From assembly GCA_035235625.1 (NCBI GenBank), contig CP141143.1, positions 3,888,501 through 3,952,500 of the forward strand: DNA of 64,000 nt, given 5' to 3'. The DNA comes from Saururus chinensis. Lineage: Eukaryota > Streptophyta > Magnoliopsida > Piperales > Saururaceae. The translations under genes and the position numbers were made by a program. Shown piece after piece: positions 24,138 to 35,681 of the stretch. How positions within the stretch are numbered: the stretch's first letter is position 1; each line of letters starts with the position of its first letter. The notes below the pieces were generated by a model. That model saw only the letters and a list, made by a program, of their open reading frames with translations. It was not told the origin of the DNA and ran no database searches.

Positions 24138-27100
24138 ATGGAGACCTTGGCCGTGTCTCACCGTCTGCCTCCATCGTCGACTGCACGTACGTTTCCGGTT
24201 AGAGACGTCGCCTGGAATGAGAGGGGTAGCGTCTCCTTTTCCCGCCATCGTGCCTTGGCCATTCCTGCCAAGTGTATTCCTGCCAAGTGTTCTGCTGTTG
24301 CGGCCTCTACTTCTACTGGTAACCATTTGCTCTCTTCTTCGCTCTTCCTATTCATGATTTGCTTTGGTTCTCTGCGTGTCTGGATTTAAGAGCTCGGATG
24401 CTTCCCAAACGAGAGAGGCCCCTCGCAATGGGGGAGCAAATTACTATAGCTCCTTTTTGTTAAAAATAATAATTAATGGTGTGTATTGGCTGGGAACCCT
24501 ATTTGACACGTTATTTGGTGCTTTCGTCTCGATTGAGGGAAGGGAGGTTTTATATTTTTGCAATTAGCAAAATTTGAACGAGGAATTTCTCTATGTTTGT
24601 TATGTTAATTGTGACGTGGAACATAAAATGAAAAAAATCAGAGGTTGACCACTTTGATGGCCAGCGAATAGCTGAATATTTTGGGCTGCAGTGGTTCTTG
24701 TCATTTTTTATTTATCTTGGGGGTCCCCTTTGTAAGCTAAAATGCACTCCTCATTCTGATTATTTTATTCTGAAGAATATTTTACACTTATATTTCTCTA
24801 TTGGCTTTTCAATGACGGTTCTATTTTTATAATATGCATAATTTTTTCTTTTCATACTATTTTCACCTTCTTCCAGCGGACAACGCCCTTAAATTTGTCG
24901 AAGCAGCAAAGAAAGGGAACCTGATTCCACTTTACAAATGCATATTTAGTGACCATCTGACTCCGCTTCTTGCATATCGTTGCCTTGTCAAAGAAGATGA
25001 CCGGGAGACTCCAAGCTTTTTGTTTGAGTCAGTTGAGCAAGGTTTTCATGCATCAAATGTTGTAAGCACCTACCACTTGTTGTTGTTAATACCGTTTTGC
25101 AATTATTTGTATGTCTTTACTCAGTTCTAGATATGTTCTACTAGGGGCGATATAGTGTGGTTGGTGCTGAGCCTACAATGGAGATTGTTGCTAGGGAGAA
25201 TATGGTTACTATAATGGATCACGAAGAGCGGAAAAGAACTGAAGAGTTTGTTGAGGACCCGATGGGAATCCCGAGGCAAATTATGGAAAAATGGAACCCG
25301 CAACTTGTTGATGAGCTTCCAGAGGCTTTTTGTGGTTAGATGATTTGTTTCTAATTGAGTAATGTTTGTCTACGAATGTAGAACTTCACACTTAGTCTGA
25401 AATATTTGAAACTGATTTCTCAAGCTGCCTTTTGCTGATTGCAGATTAAATTATTATGATATGAGGATTTAATTGTTGACACATTTGATTTGATTGGCCC
25501 TGTGCTTATTAGAAATGAACCAGATGATTATGTAATGGGCTTATGAGTTGCAATCACATGTGATACCATGTGAATTCTAATTTATTATGTGCTCAAGATT
25601 TGTTGGTGTCAAATACTTCCTCCGTCCTAAATTAATAGCTCCATTTGGCAAAAAAGTTTGTTCCCTATTAATAGCTCCATTTTATTTAATTTAAGTGGTT
25701 GAGTATTAATAAAAAGAGTATCGTAAGCTTATCTTCCCTTCTCTTAGAAGTTCACCATCCAATAAAAACCACTATTTTTCTGAACGTAGCTATTAATATA
25801 GGATGAAGGGAGTATCAATATGCAATCTTCTGTACTTCTTTGAGAATGCTGTTAAAAGCTTATGAGGCATTGTTTTACGTGATCTTGGGATCAAATTTAA
25901 AGTTATAGGCTTATCTAAAGGGCTCTTGTGTTGCCTCCTAGCTACCCACATACTTTTATTACCTGTTGGGTATTCTTGGTGGATTTAAATAATTTGTTTT
26001 AATATCATGTTTGCTCTTTTATTTTAAAACCATTTTTGTTTAAGTTATAGATGCTGGCATGGTTTAATGCTATGTTATTCTGTGAGCAGGTGGGTGGGTA
26101 GGCTATTTTTCCTATGACACTGTGCGTTATGTTGAGAAGAAAAAACTTCCATTTTCTAGTGCTCCGGAGGACGATAGAAACCTTCCAGATGTCCACTTAG
26201 GACTCTATGATGATGTAATAGTTTTTGATCACGTGGAGAAGGTAGAAGTATTTAACTTGTTTGAGCTGCCAATGGTCATTCCATGTTGTGTCTACGATTT
26301 TATTAACCTAGTGGACATCCGACCCTCTCTTTTGCCTCAGAAAGCTTATGTAATTCATTGGGTGCGATTAGAACGCTACTCTTCAGTTGAGATGGCTTAT
26401 GATGATGGAATGAAGCGTCTGGACTTCTTAGTGTCTCGGGTGCAAAATAATGACACGTGAGTTGCCATAAAATCTTCAAGTTTTTCTTTTGATTGTTTTG
26501 CTTCATTTGTTAAATATAATTCTCAATTTTCAGACCACGACTGGCTGCTGGTTCTATAAAATTACATACAAGTGCTTTTGGTCCTTCATTGAAGACGTCG
26601 TCCATGACAAGTGAGGCATATAAAGAGGCTGTTATGCTGGCAAAGGAACATATTCTGGCTGGGGATATTTTCCAGATTGTTTTGAGCCAGCGTTTTGAAC
26701 GTCGAACTTTTGCTGATCCATTCGAAGTATATAGAGCTTTAAGAATTGTCAACCCAAGTCCATATATGACATATTTGCAGGTATTACTGTATCACATGTT
26801 CTTAGTTTTTGTTTTGGAATGTGGTCATTAATAGTTAAGATTTTATAATGTGAGATCTCTTGATTTCTCAGGCCAGAGGATGTATTCTGGTTGCTTCGAG
26901 CCCAGAGATTCTTACGAGTGTAAAAAGGGTAGGCATAACTATATATTTTAGAGCATTTTACAATTATATAATTTTCTGGTTTAAGTTTCTTTTGTTTCCA
27001 CTGTCATATCTTTTACTTGTATGTGGCAAATAATACTTTAGCAAAAAAAAGTGACAAATACCTGAACAACTTTACCTATCCATTTGCATGGAAGTTGACT

Positions 27101-29881
27101 GGGCAAAACGAGGTCTGAAAGTTGATAAAAGAGCGTTTCTGATAACTATTTGTCTTTTCTTCTCAACAGAAGAAGATTTTAAACCGACCCCTTGCTGGTA
27201 CTACAAGAAGGGGCAAGACAGAGGAGGAGGATGGCAAGCTAGAGAAAGAACTATTGAATGACGAAAAGCAATGCGCTGAACACATTATGCTTGTGGATTT
27301 AGGTCGAAACGATGTCGGAAAGGTTATCTTCCATTTCTTGTTATTCTTAATGACACACATAGGCAGCATCTTATACTTATTTTTTCATTACGTCACTGGT
27401 TTTTTCTAAACTGGAGCCTTCAAAGTGGATAACAATGTATAATCCAAGAGTTAATTGCATAGGTATTTCATTTTTCAGATGAGCATTTAAGTGATGGTGC
27501 TCTTAGTTGTGATTGCTGACTCACCTGGTTGACCAGGATGCTTCCTAGGCCAATTACCTGGTTATGTGTCATGAAAACCCGCTTGAGAGCAAGTTTTGTA
27601 CTAATTTAATGTTGACCCAGCGAATCATTGTCTGACACAGCCTAACTAGCCAGGGTCAAGCTGAGTTGTCTACTGTGGATATATACTATGCATTCTTAAA
27701 ATATTTACACGTTAAATGTGTATCACAATATGTTTTTTAACTAAAATTTTATATTTATTTGAATAATATGTTTAAACACTAACAGACTATGAACTCTTCA
27801 TTTATCTGTTTAAGTTTACATATTTTAATATAAGTACACTTCAACCTGACCTTATTAGTAGTTGTTGTGAAAGGGGAGCTATATGTAAGCCATTACTATT
27901 CTCATCTCCAACACAAAGCCAGCATGAATATAATGAGTTTGCTTTACATTGATGCATCGTGATCTATTACAAATTATAATCTGATTTTGAGAAACAGTGG
28001 TGCTGAATGTTACCAATAGTAATTCTATATTTAAAGAACATGGTGTCTTGAAAAATATTCACATTTTATGTTTACAAGTACATTACATTGGCAGAACAAA
28101 ATGGCAGGAAGATTTTATTGGAAAGAAGGCAGTGTGAAAAAACAAGGGGGATGTGATAACATGAAATGATTAAATATGACTGTTTGTCTAAGCATTGGAA
28201 CTCCTCGTTTTAAATGACCATACCTTACTGTCTTGGATATAAGGTTGAATAATTGATATCTGATAGGCTTCTATTGATTAATTGGGATAACCCAGTTTAT
28301 GCATATGGTTTTTTTTACTGTTTTGTATTGACAAATTCTGCAATCAAAAGTACATGGTTGACATATTAAGAGACTTTGTTTTTTAGATTAACTTTTTTTG
28401 TGAAATTAAGTAATGAGCTATTGGCGCCTGATTCATTGCAGGTCTCAAAATTTGGCTCTGTGAAGGTGGAGAAGCTCATGAATATTGAACGGTACTCCCA
28501 TGTGATGCACATCAGCTCTACAGTAAGAGGCCCTTTTTGAACATCTCTTGCATGCGTTGTGTACTTGTATTAAGAGTAGCATGCTATGTCTAACTGATCA
28601 AATGCAGTTAATTGGAAGAGATTTCACTGCAGTTATTGTTGTTGTAGAGCAGTGTTAAAGATCTTAAGAACTGGGCAAATTATTTTATGTTAACCATCTA
28701 TTGCTCTTATAAAGCCAACACCAAGTAATTGAAAATGGCATATGATGAATCTTCATCCCATTATCCCCTGTTAGAGGGTTGCATCAGAGAGGCAATCTGG
28801 CATAATATCTAGCGATGGATTTTGCATATTATAGCCAGAATCGAATGCTGATATAGATCTATGTCGGCCAACCTAATTTAGCTGGGATGAGGCATAGATG
28901 ATGATGAGATCTCAAATTTCAAATACTTTTATCATATGATACTGTCGCTCTAGTTGTAGTTTTGCTTCAATAGACTCCTGAGGTATGTTTTCTTTCTTAT
29001 GCTAGCAATTTGGTGAACCCTTTCCTTTTTATTGCTTTTTGTCAGGTCACAGGAGAGCTTTTGGATCATCTTAATTGTTGGGATGCTCTCCGTGCTGCAT
29101 TACCTGTTGGAACAGTCAGCGGAGCACCCAAGGTGGGCCCACTTTTATCCCTACTATTTTTTATTGTTTCTTAGATTGCTTCTCAGATTTGAGGTACATA
29201 GCCAGTAAACAGTGTCTGGATTAGAAAATAAAAATGAACTGATTTCAGTTCCTTTTGGCTTTCTAATGCGGGCACTCTTTATGGGACGAAGAGAGTATAT
29301 CTCATGCCTTGACATGATCTTGACCAAGTTCGCATGCTATTATTTGGTGACCTTTTAGATAAGCAAGTCAATTCCGTAATTTTATGACCATTTTCCTTTT
29401 TTTTTTGCATAGATTTTATGTTTAGTTCCACTGTTAAATTAGTCGTTCAACCGTGGGTTCTTGCACTATGATCTACATTAGTGGACATGGGAACATGCGT
29501 AACAGTAAAAATTCGAACCTAGATTGGTGATTGTGATGAATAGTGTATTGTGCAAAGCAGGTGAAAGCCATGGAGTTGATAGATAAGTTGGAAGTCACTA
29601 GGCGGGGCCCATACAGTGGTGGGTTTGGAGGGGTTTCATTCACCGGTGACATGGATATTGCACTTGCCCTTAGAACCATTGTCTTTGCTACTGGTGGACG
29701 CTTTGACACAATGTACTCGTACAAGGATGCGAGCAGGCGGCAGGAATGGGTGGCTCACCTACAGGCCGGAGCTGGCATTGTGGCCAACAGTGACCCGGAC
29801 GACGAGCAGAGGGAATGTGAGAACAAGGCAGCTGGACTTGCTCGTGCTATTGATCTTGCTGAATCCACATTCATTAGCTAG
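24138..29881 (+). CDS. ASA: Anthranilate synthase alpha subunit, chloroplastic (10 exons)
   Basis: Converts chorismate to anthranilate in the plastid, the first committed step of tryptophan synthesis, using ammonia supplied by the beta (glutaminase) subunit. Exons: 24138-24318, 24877-25061, 25145-25334, 26090-26456, 26534-26780, 26872-26928, 27170-27322, 28442-28522, 29046-29132, 29561-29881. All junctions are GT-AG, phases agree, and the total is 1869 bp, 622 residues, the usual plant length. Exon 1 encodes a Ser/Arg-rich transit peptide. LFESVE at residues 109-114 is the tryptophan-feedback motif (LLESxE family). The chorismate-binding core includes [69 protein letters not shown] and [18 protein letters not shown] cannot say whether it is the ASA1 or ASA2 type. 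A 15-bp tandem duplication in exon 1 repeats IPAKC. Confidence 0.97.
24261..24290 (+). repeat. 15-bp in-frame tandem duplication in the transit peptide
   Basis: ATTCCTGCCAAGTGT occurs twice back to back, adding one IPAKC copy to the anthranilate synthase presequence. It keeps the frame and lies in a region that tolerates length change. Confidence 0.95.
25616..25812 (+). mobile_element. Stowaway MITE in intron 3 of ASA
   Basis: A 197-bp element that starts CTTCCTCCGTCCTAAATTAA and ends TATTAATATAGGATGAAGGG followed by AG, flanked by TA (25614-25615, 25813-25814). Terminal inverted repeats and TA duplication are those of Stowaway (Tc1/mariner). It sits within intron 3 (25335-26089) and is removed by splicing. 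Confidence 0.9.
28840..28905 (+). mobile_element. RTE-clade LINE 3' tail in intron 8 of ASA
   Basis: TCGGCCAACCTAATTTAGCT followed by GGGATGAGGC and a short (GAT)n run is the typical 3' end of plant RTE LINEs (CCGACCCCA..TTGTTTGGGA..AAGGC plus trinucleotide repeats). Only the terminal part is clear; weaker LINE sequence may extend left to about 28780. Confidence 0.6.
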
Positions 29882-30243
29882 TTTGTCTCTCCCCATTGAA
29901 GTTTGAGGGTGAGCTGCAAAATTTAGGAAAGAAGAATCAATCCATATATATATATATTAGTTGGTTAGCTGAACTATTTGGATTGATTAATAACAAGGAC
30001 CCAAATAGGTCCAATTTTGTTGTTATATAAGTTATTTTGTTTGTATAAAGGAAATCTAGTCTGCGTTCAATATATTTTTTTCCCAAAATTCTAAAATAGA
30101 TGTGGGTGGCACAAAGCACAAATTTCATATTCAGGGAAGCCAAACCTAGAGAAGAACAATGCAACAATTTCAGTGTTGCATTCCACCGCATTTTGTTAGC
30201 AGGGAACAAGTTCTTCAATTTATCCACGGACAATTTTATCTTA
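29882..30243 (+). other. 3' UTR and downstream of ASA
   Basis: No gene. Probable 3' UTR of anthranilate synthase followed by AT-rich sequence; candidate poly(A) signals are not distinctive enough to call. Confidence 0.5.
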
Positions 30244-30580
30244 GGGCTTGTTTGGCTTGAATTTTAAAGTAAAAAAATATATAGATTTTTATTATATCGA
30301 TTTTTAGTAAGAAAAACAAAAGTGGAAGATATTTAATTAGAGGTTATTTGATTTTAAAGAGAATATATTTTAGCTTACTTATGATTTTTGTGTGTAAAAT
30401 AATAAAAATATCCTCTAACATAACTATTACAGAAAAGAAATAATGAGCACAAGAAAGAGTCAAATGTAATTTTTAGCTAAAAAAAATATTTCAAATTAAA
30501 ATATGTCATCCAAATAATTTTCTCCCATTAAGTACTTTCTAATGTCTACCACAGTAAAAAAATACCTCCCAAACGACCCC
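30244..30580. mobile_element. MITE with GGGCTTGTTTGG ends
   Basis: The 337-bp AT-rich block begins GGGCTTGTTTGGCTTG and ends CCTCCCAAACGACCCC, an imperfect inverted repeat of about 15 bp. Flanking triplets TTA and TTG suggest a 3-bp duplication of PIF/Harbinger type with one change. GGGCYTGTTTGG ends are common to several plant MITE families, so the superfamily is provisional. Confidence 0.6.
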
Positions 30581-30880
30581 TTGGAAGACTCGGTTTACAA
30601 ACCAACCGCGTGAATATTTACCCATCTGCCTACCGTCGCCTATTCATCACCCAGTGGGCCTGGGCTAGTTGACAAGAGAACCTTAGGCTTCATGAGCCAT
30701 CCGTGCTCTCCAGTTTTAATCCCAGACGGCCCACGGATGAGCTCCCCAACCCCCGATCCTAACTATCTTACGGACTGCAGCGTCTTCATCCTCAGTCGTC
30801 AGCGTTCCCACGTTTCTGGATAAGCTGTGCACACACCTTCCTGTTCATGTCAGGCGTCCTTCGCTCTTCCAGTCCTTCCC

Positions 30881-31210
30881 ATGGCCGCTGCCTGGCCCCT
30901 GAACCCCTCACCCGGCGTCTCCTTTTCTCGCTCCGTCTTCTTTGGCCGCTCGCACTCCGTCTTGACGAGCCAATCCGAAGATAGATATTATGTCTACTTG
31001 AGAACATACTATTATTCGGCGATTTTGCTTTCCAAAATCCATAGCGCATTAGGGCCATTATATCGGACTCTCTCATGTTTCTTTTATCGGGAACTTCTTC
31101 AGTCTTCTGCGGCAGAGGGGATCGGAAGACTGCGAAATGAAAACGCTTCAACCATTCCTTCGGGAACGTATGATTTCTTATCCCTCTGTTTGACAGTAAA
31201 ACGAAAATAA
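30881..31210 (+). CDS. Unrecognised open frame, possible first exon of a lost gene
   Basis: A 110-codon frame (MAAAWPLNPSPGVSFSRSVF...) follows about 150 bp of GC-rich, UTR-like sequence. Its N-terminus is rich in Ala, Ser, Arg and hydroxyl residues, as in organelle presequences. The middle (30965-31100) is Tyr-rich and less convincing and may be intron-like. SSAAEGIGRLRNENASTIPS near the end again looks like coding sequence, and a possible donor GTATGA follows at about 31168. I find no convincing downstream exons before 32.9 kb. It may be a truncated gene or chance; I do not recognise the product. Confidence 0.3.
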   Translation: MAAAWPLNPSPGVSFSRSVFFGRSHSVLTSQSEDRYYVYLRTYYYSAILLSKIHSALGPLYRTLSCFFYRELLQSSAAEGIGRLRNENASTIPSGTYDFLSLCLTVKRK

Positions 31211-32984
31211 AGTTTAGCCAATTTCTTTCTTATGCCGTTTACGTTTTGATTTATGAGGCAAGACCTCGGAACATGAAGAAGAGAAGAGGTCCGCCTCGGC
31301 TAGCAGTGCCCCCTTTGCTGCCGAGGAAAGACAAATGTGACGATGGATAAATTGTCAAGATTGAGATCGATGAGTCTCTCTTCTCCAGTTAATGACAGAA
31401 CAATACAATGAGTATCCTACAGAATGCGATATCTGAGCCTTATTTGTGAATTTTGACACTATTGTTCGCCAATGTCTTACTCTGTTTTACCTTGCCTCAA
31501 CTTGGATTACTGATCTTTTGGTTGTTACAAAGTTCTTAACTCAAATCAACTCTATGTTCTGAGCTTGCTCAGCATATAGGAAATGGGCAGATGGCTATAT
31601 TTGCCTGAAAATTGATTGATCATTGGTACGATTTCATGTGATTGTGAACGAGGAGGCAAGGCAAAACCGTTGCGTGAGCGTTTTCGGTGTGATTGAATGC
31701 GTCATTGTATGTGTTTGTCTTATAATTTATTACGGCAACACCGAAATTTTCTCAAATCTTAGAAAAAATTTAAATCCTAGTGAGGTTTACTTGTTGGAAT
31801 GCTCAAATCTTAGAAAAAATTTAAATCCTTGTGAGGTTTACTTGTTGAAATGCGACTCATAAGCATTTTGGAACTTATCTGGGACAGAATGGGATGCTGC
31901 AAATCGAATGTTTTTCCAACAATAGTGAAAAAAATTTCACGGCAGGACTAAGAATCCATAGTCTAGGCTTTGGGGTAAGAGAATTACTCCGTATTATCGT
32001 TTTGACAAATTCTACGCATTATCACGACCTTACAATTTGCAATTATTGGCGCAGATAGGAACAAATTTAGAAGTAAGTTAGCATGAAACTTGTTTCCTTT
32101 ACTAAAAATTGGAAACCTTGTGAAAACTAAAATCTTGTATTGCTTATGAATACTTTAAAGAAAAAGTTGCTTGCGCTATTGTCTTGGGGAACTTCCTCTA
32201 CTCCGGATTTGCCCTAGCATCACTTTCTATTTTCGTTTACAAGGTAACAAAAGGAAAAAAAGCTTTTTACACTGGATAATTGTCAACCAATTCCTTGACG
32301 CGGGTGATTATCATTAGCGCTCTCTAACATGGAGGAGAAAGGACGATCATCCACGTTAATAAGTGATGAAAAAAAGTGATGCAAGGAGGTGGGGAAACTA
32401 GATGATGTAGATGGCATGAATAAATTCAGACACAAGTGGTCAGGTAGTGTAGATGGCATTACTGAAGTCTGCCCATGGTCCAACACTATCTATATGCACA
32501 GTTTGCCATCTGCCAACTTGTTCTCCCTCCTTGCTTTCCCACAAAAACCAGCTTAAATGATTTGAGTCATAATATAATGAGTAAGCATCCTCATGAAGGA
32601 CACGCAGAAGTATAGTTTGAGGATTGACAAGCCAACGACAAGAGTAATCAACTAAAACAAAATTGGCTAAAATATCAGCTGCGTAATTACTGTCCTTGTT
32701 CTCCTTAGAAATGGGTAGAAGGGCAAGCTATGATAAAAGATCGCCAGACCAATTTTATTTCATAGCCAGTGAGAATAACAGGCCCAAGTTTGCAAGAACA
32801 TTCCCGACTTCAGTTTATGGAGATGCATTGGCTTCGATCTTGGGAACAGAAGGTAGTAAAGATATGATATGTAAGAAAACTTGTGTTAGATATATGAATT
32901 AGCATGATCATCACATAGGAACATAGCATTCGGTAAACAACACAAAATTTAGAGACAAGAGGCATATGACTTCAATATTATATA
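31211..32984. other. Intergenic DNA, one tandem duplication
   Basis: No supportable gene. Apart from the 51-bp duplication listed separately, only short overlapping open frames are present (31623-31862, 32283-32486, 32696-32902). Confidence 0.45.
31751..31852 (+). repeat. 51-bp tandem duplication
   Basis: CTCAAATCTTAGAAAAAATT ... CTTGTTGRAATG is present twice in direct succession (31751-31801, 31802-31852) with very few differences, so the duplication is recent. Confidence 0.92.
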
Positions 32985-33166
32985 TTTCCTTCATCTTAAA
33001 TTAATAGTTTCATTTGACAAAAAAATTGTCCATAATAGTAGCTCCATTTTGTTCAATTTAAATCATTGGGTACTAAGAAAGAGCATCATATGATTATTTT
33101 TCGGGTTTCACCATTTTATAAAAAATATTTTTTTAAAATATAGCTATTAATATGGAATGAAGGGAA
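32985..33166 (+). mobile_element. Stowaway MITE
   Basis: A 182-bp element from TTTCCTTCATCTTAAATTAA to TATTAATATGGAATGAAGGG followed by AA, flanked by TA (32983-32984, 33167-33168). The interior (CAAAAAAATTGTCCATAATA, TTTGTTCAATTTAAATCATT) parallels the copy at 25616-25812. Confidence 0.87.
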
Positions 33167-33168
33167 TA

Positions 33169-33906
33169 TAGGAGAAAATACACTAAATATAAATAATAAC
33201 AAGATTTCTTCACTCTCCTCGTTAAAAATAAATAAGGAACCTTAGAAATTAACGAATAAAATGACTAAGCATATTAATACCTTTGTCATCAAAGGGACAC
33301 GAAAACTTCAAATCTCTAAATGACTTTTCATTTTTTCCATAACTTTTAGGTTTTTAATAGGGTTCATGAGTGGGAACATACCAACATCCTCCCAGTTATT
33401 CATACATATAGGGACATGTAATCATGATATATAATCCCACTTGAACCCACAAAAGTTGAAGAAAATAAATAATACAAAAATTTTAAACTATAAATATTCA
33501 GAGTTTGTACATCACATGTGCTCACAACTAAAACCATCATGATTGTACAAGGGGTAATATGGATAAGTCGATATAACAATGATTACTAATAAGGATCAAA
33601 ACAAAACAGTCAGAGCACTCGTTTATGGAGTACTAGGACTAACATAGTCACTATATTGAGAACCTCATTAACATAACCTGTGAATGAAGAATACCAAAAT
33701 AACTATATTTAATTATGTTTATTTAACTAAATAAAACATAATGTAGTCTTCTATTCAGAATCTTTATTACAAAATGAGTCCAATTTATATGAGCCCGGGC
33801 TCATATACCCTTACATGAGCCTGACCTCATATAAACTTATTCCTTACAAAATATTTGCATATAAACATAAAAGCACTATGACTTAAAACATTAAAAAAAA
33901 CTCTTA
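33169..33906. other. AT-rich DNA, perhaps LTR remnant of the adjoining copia fragment
   Basis: No gene. The minus-strand phrase GTTCAAGTGGGATTATATA near 33445 resembles the purine-rich tract that precedes a copia 3' LTR, so part of this stretch could be LTR remnant of the fragment at 34450-35010. GAGCCCGGGCTCATATA near 33792 is a local palindrome. Confidence 0.35.
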
Positions 33907-34429
33907 GAGTATCTCCAATGTGGGAAGCGTTTTCTATACTCAATGCTGAGCGTGAGCCGAGTGTAAGGAACGCCTGAGAGCCGTCGATTTTCAAAATCGA
34001 CGGCGCACACGATAGCGTAAGTAAGCTACCATGTGCACCATCAATTTTCAAAATCAATGACTCCCAGACATTCTTTACACTTGGCTCATACTTTGTAGGG
34101 AGCATAAAAAACACTTCCCTCCAATGTGGGGCACCATTTCCAAATGACATTATGTGAAGAAAATGATGACTCAATTTTGGGGCCACCGGGGTCCAAGCTA
34201 GCTCGCCATTTATGGCGTCTTCACTTTTTTTCTATTTTTTTATTATTTTTAACCTTTCTTTTCACTTCTCTTTCAAATTAAAATAAATATAATATTAAAA
34301 TATAATATTTGACATTTATGGTTGAAGTTTACATGTTATCAAATTATCGCATAGGCAAATAGAGACATCAAATTGAGCCACTTGTACATCTCTAACGGCT
34401 GAATTTGACATGTCCCATTGGAGATGCTT
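33907..34429. mobile_element. Tourist-like (PIF/Harbinger) MITE
   Basis: Starts GAGTATCTCCAATGTGGGA and ends TCCCATTGGAGATGCTT, near-perfect inverted repeats, with TTA on both sides (33904-33906, 34430-34432). The 3-bp TTA duplication and the GAGCATCTCCAATG terminus are typical of Tourist elements. Inside, an inverted repeat around CGTCGATTTTCAAAATCGACG is visible. Confidence 0.83.
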
Positions 34430-34449
34430 TTACGCTCATACCATATGAG

Positions 34450-35010
34450 TATTCTTTAAACACTTTAAAGAGTAAACCTTTGGTCAAAAAATTAACTAAT
34501 ATCTTCTTAGTGCTAATGTGTTCAACAAAAATTTAATAATTCTATACTTTCTTTAAGAGCTATATACTTGATGTCTATGTACTTTGGTCTAGTTGAACTC
34601 TTATTATCTTTTAAAGAATAATATAACTGCAGAGTTATCACAATGAACTCTTAGTATCTTTTGAAGCTAACAACCCTAAGCCTTAAAATAAAGTTTTTAA
34701 GCCAAATAGCCTCCTTACTGGTCTCATAATAAGCTACAAATTCTGCCTCTATAGTAAAAAATCCTAAGTATTTGTTTGGGATTCGATGAAATAACCCTTC
34801 ATGTCATAATAAAGACATTATCTGAATTAAATTTCTTACTATAAAGACAACCAACATAATCAGAGAAAATATCCCTCAACTAAGTAAGGACTCTGATCTC
34901 CTAAATGTATATATGAAATCTTTATGACCTTAAAGATATCCTAAAACTTTCTTTAGAGCCTTCTCACCATCACAAGATTATGCTAATAACAACAAAGTAT
35001 ACCTACAACA
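34450..35010 (-). mobile_element. Copia pol fragment (RNase H end), fossil
   Basis: The minus strand shows the C-terminal region of a copia polyprotein: a TIEAEFVAYYE block followed by WLKNF, then a KYIDIKYIALKE block and a final FLTKGL block. It is broken several times and no intact LTR pair encloses it. It is separate from the element at 1905-8408 by position and sequence. Confidence 0.82.
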
Positions 35011-35681
35011 AAAATAATGTCTAGGCGAGTACAAACTTCGAACATACACATTCATAAATGAGTACACATAAGAACAAGATCAGCTCTTGTGTGTTCAAGA
35101 ATCAAGTCCAATATTTGTCGCAACAATAAGGATCAAAAGCCCCAAGACTTACTTTAGCTGATCAAGCCACATCTTTATTGGGCACAGTTCTGCTCCTTCA
35201 AAAACCATACAAAGACAATTCTCTCAATTCTAGTTTCTTTCAAGCATAAGTACAAGTGGCTACCTCCATTTCCTCTTTTTGAAATAAAAAAAAGACCTAA
35301 AAGATTTTCCTTATTTTCCAAATGGCTCTCTCATCCCTCCAAATAATTTAAAACCGTCACAAACAAAGTAACAATTAGTTTGTCTATAATTGCAGTAATG
35401 TAAACAATGAGAGGCAGACACCATGTGAGGATTATACAAGTGGAGCCGGTCAACAAGATTCTATCTTTAGGATTTATAACGCTTCACCCTGTTACTTGGT
35501 CCCCCTATAGGGACAATTAGTCCAGCCCCTGAACAACAGCATTTACATTGAGGCAGTGACCAAAAAAATAATGAACAATAAAATTTATGACGGTAAGTGT
35601 GAGCTAAGACCTGCTTTCTTTACCTCCGTTACCAATAGGCAGGTGAGGTGAAGATGTACCGCCATTACCTAACATCTGAAA
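35011..35681. other. Region downstream of the RNase H gene
   Basis: No gene recognised. Includes the presumed 3' UTR of the minus-strand RNase H gene close to 35681. Confidence 0.5.
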
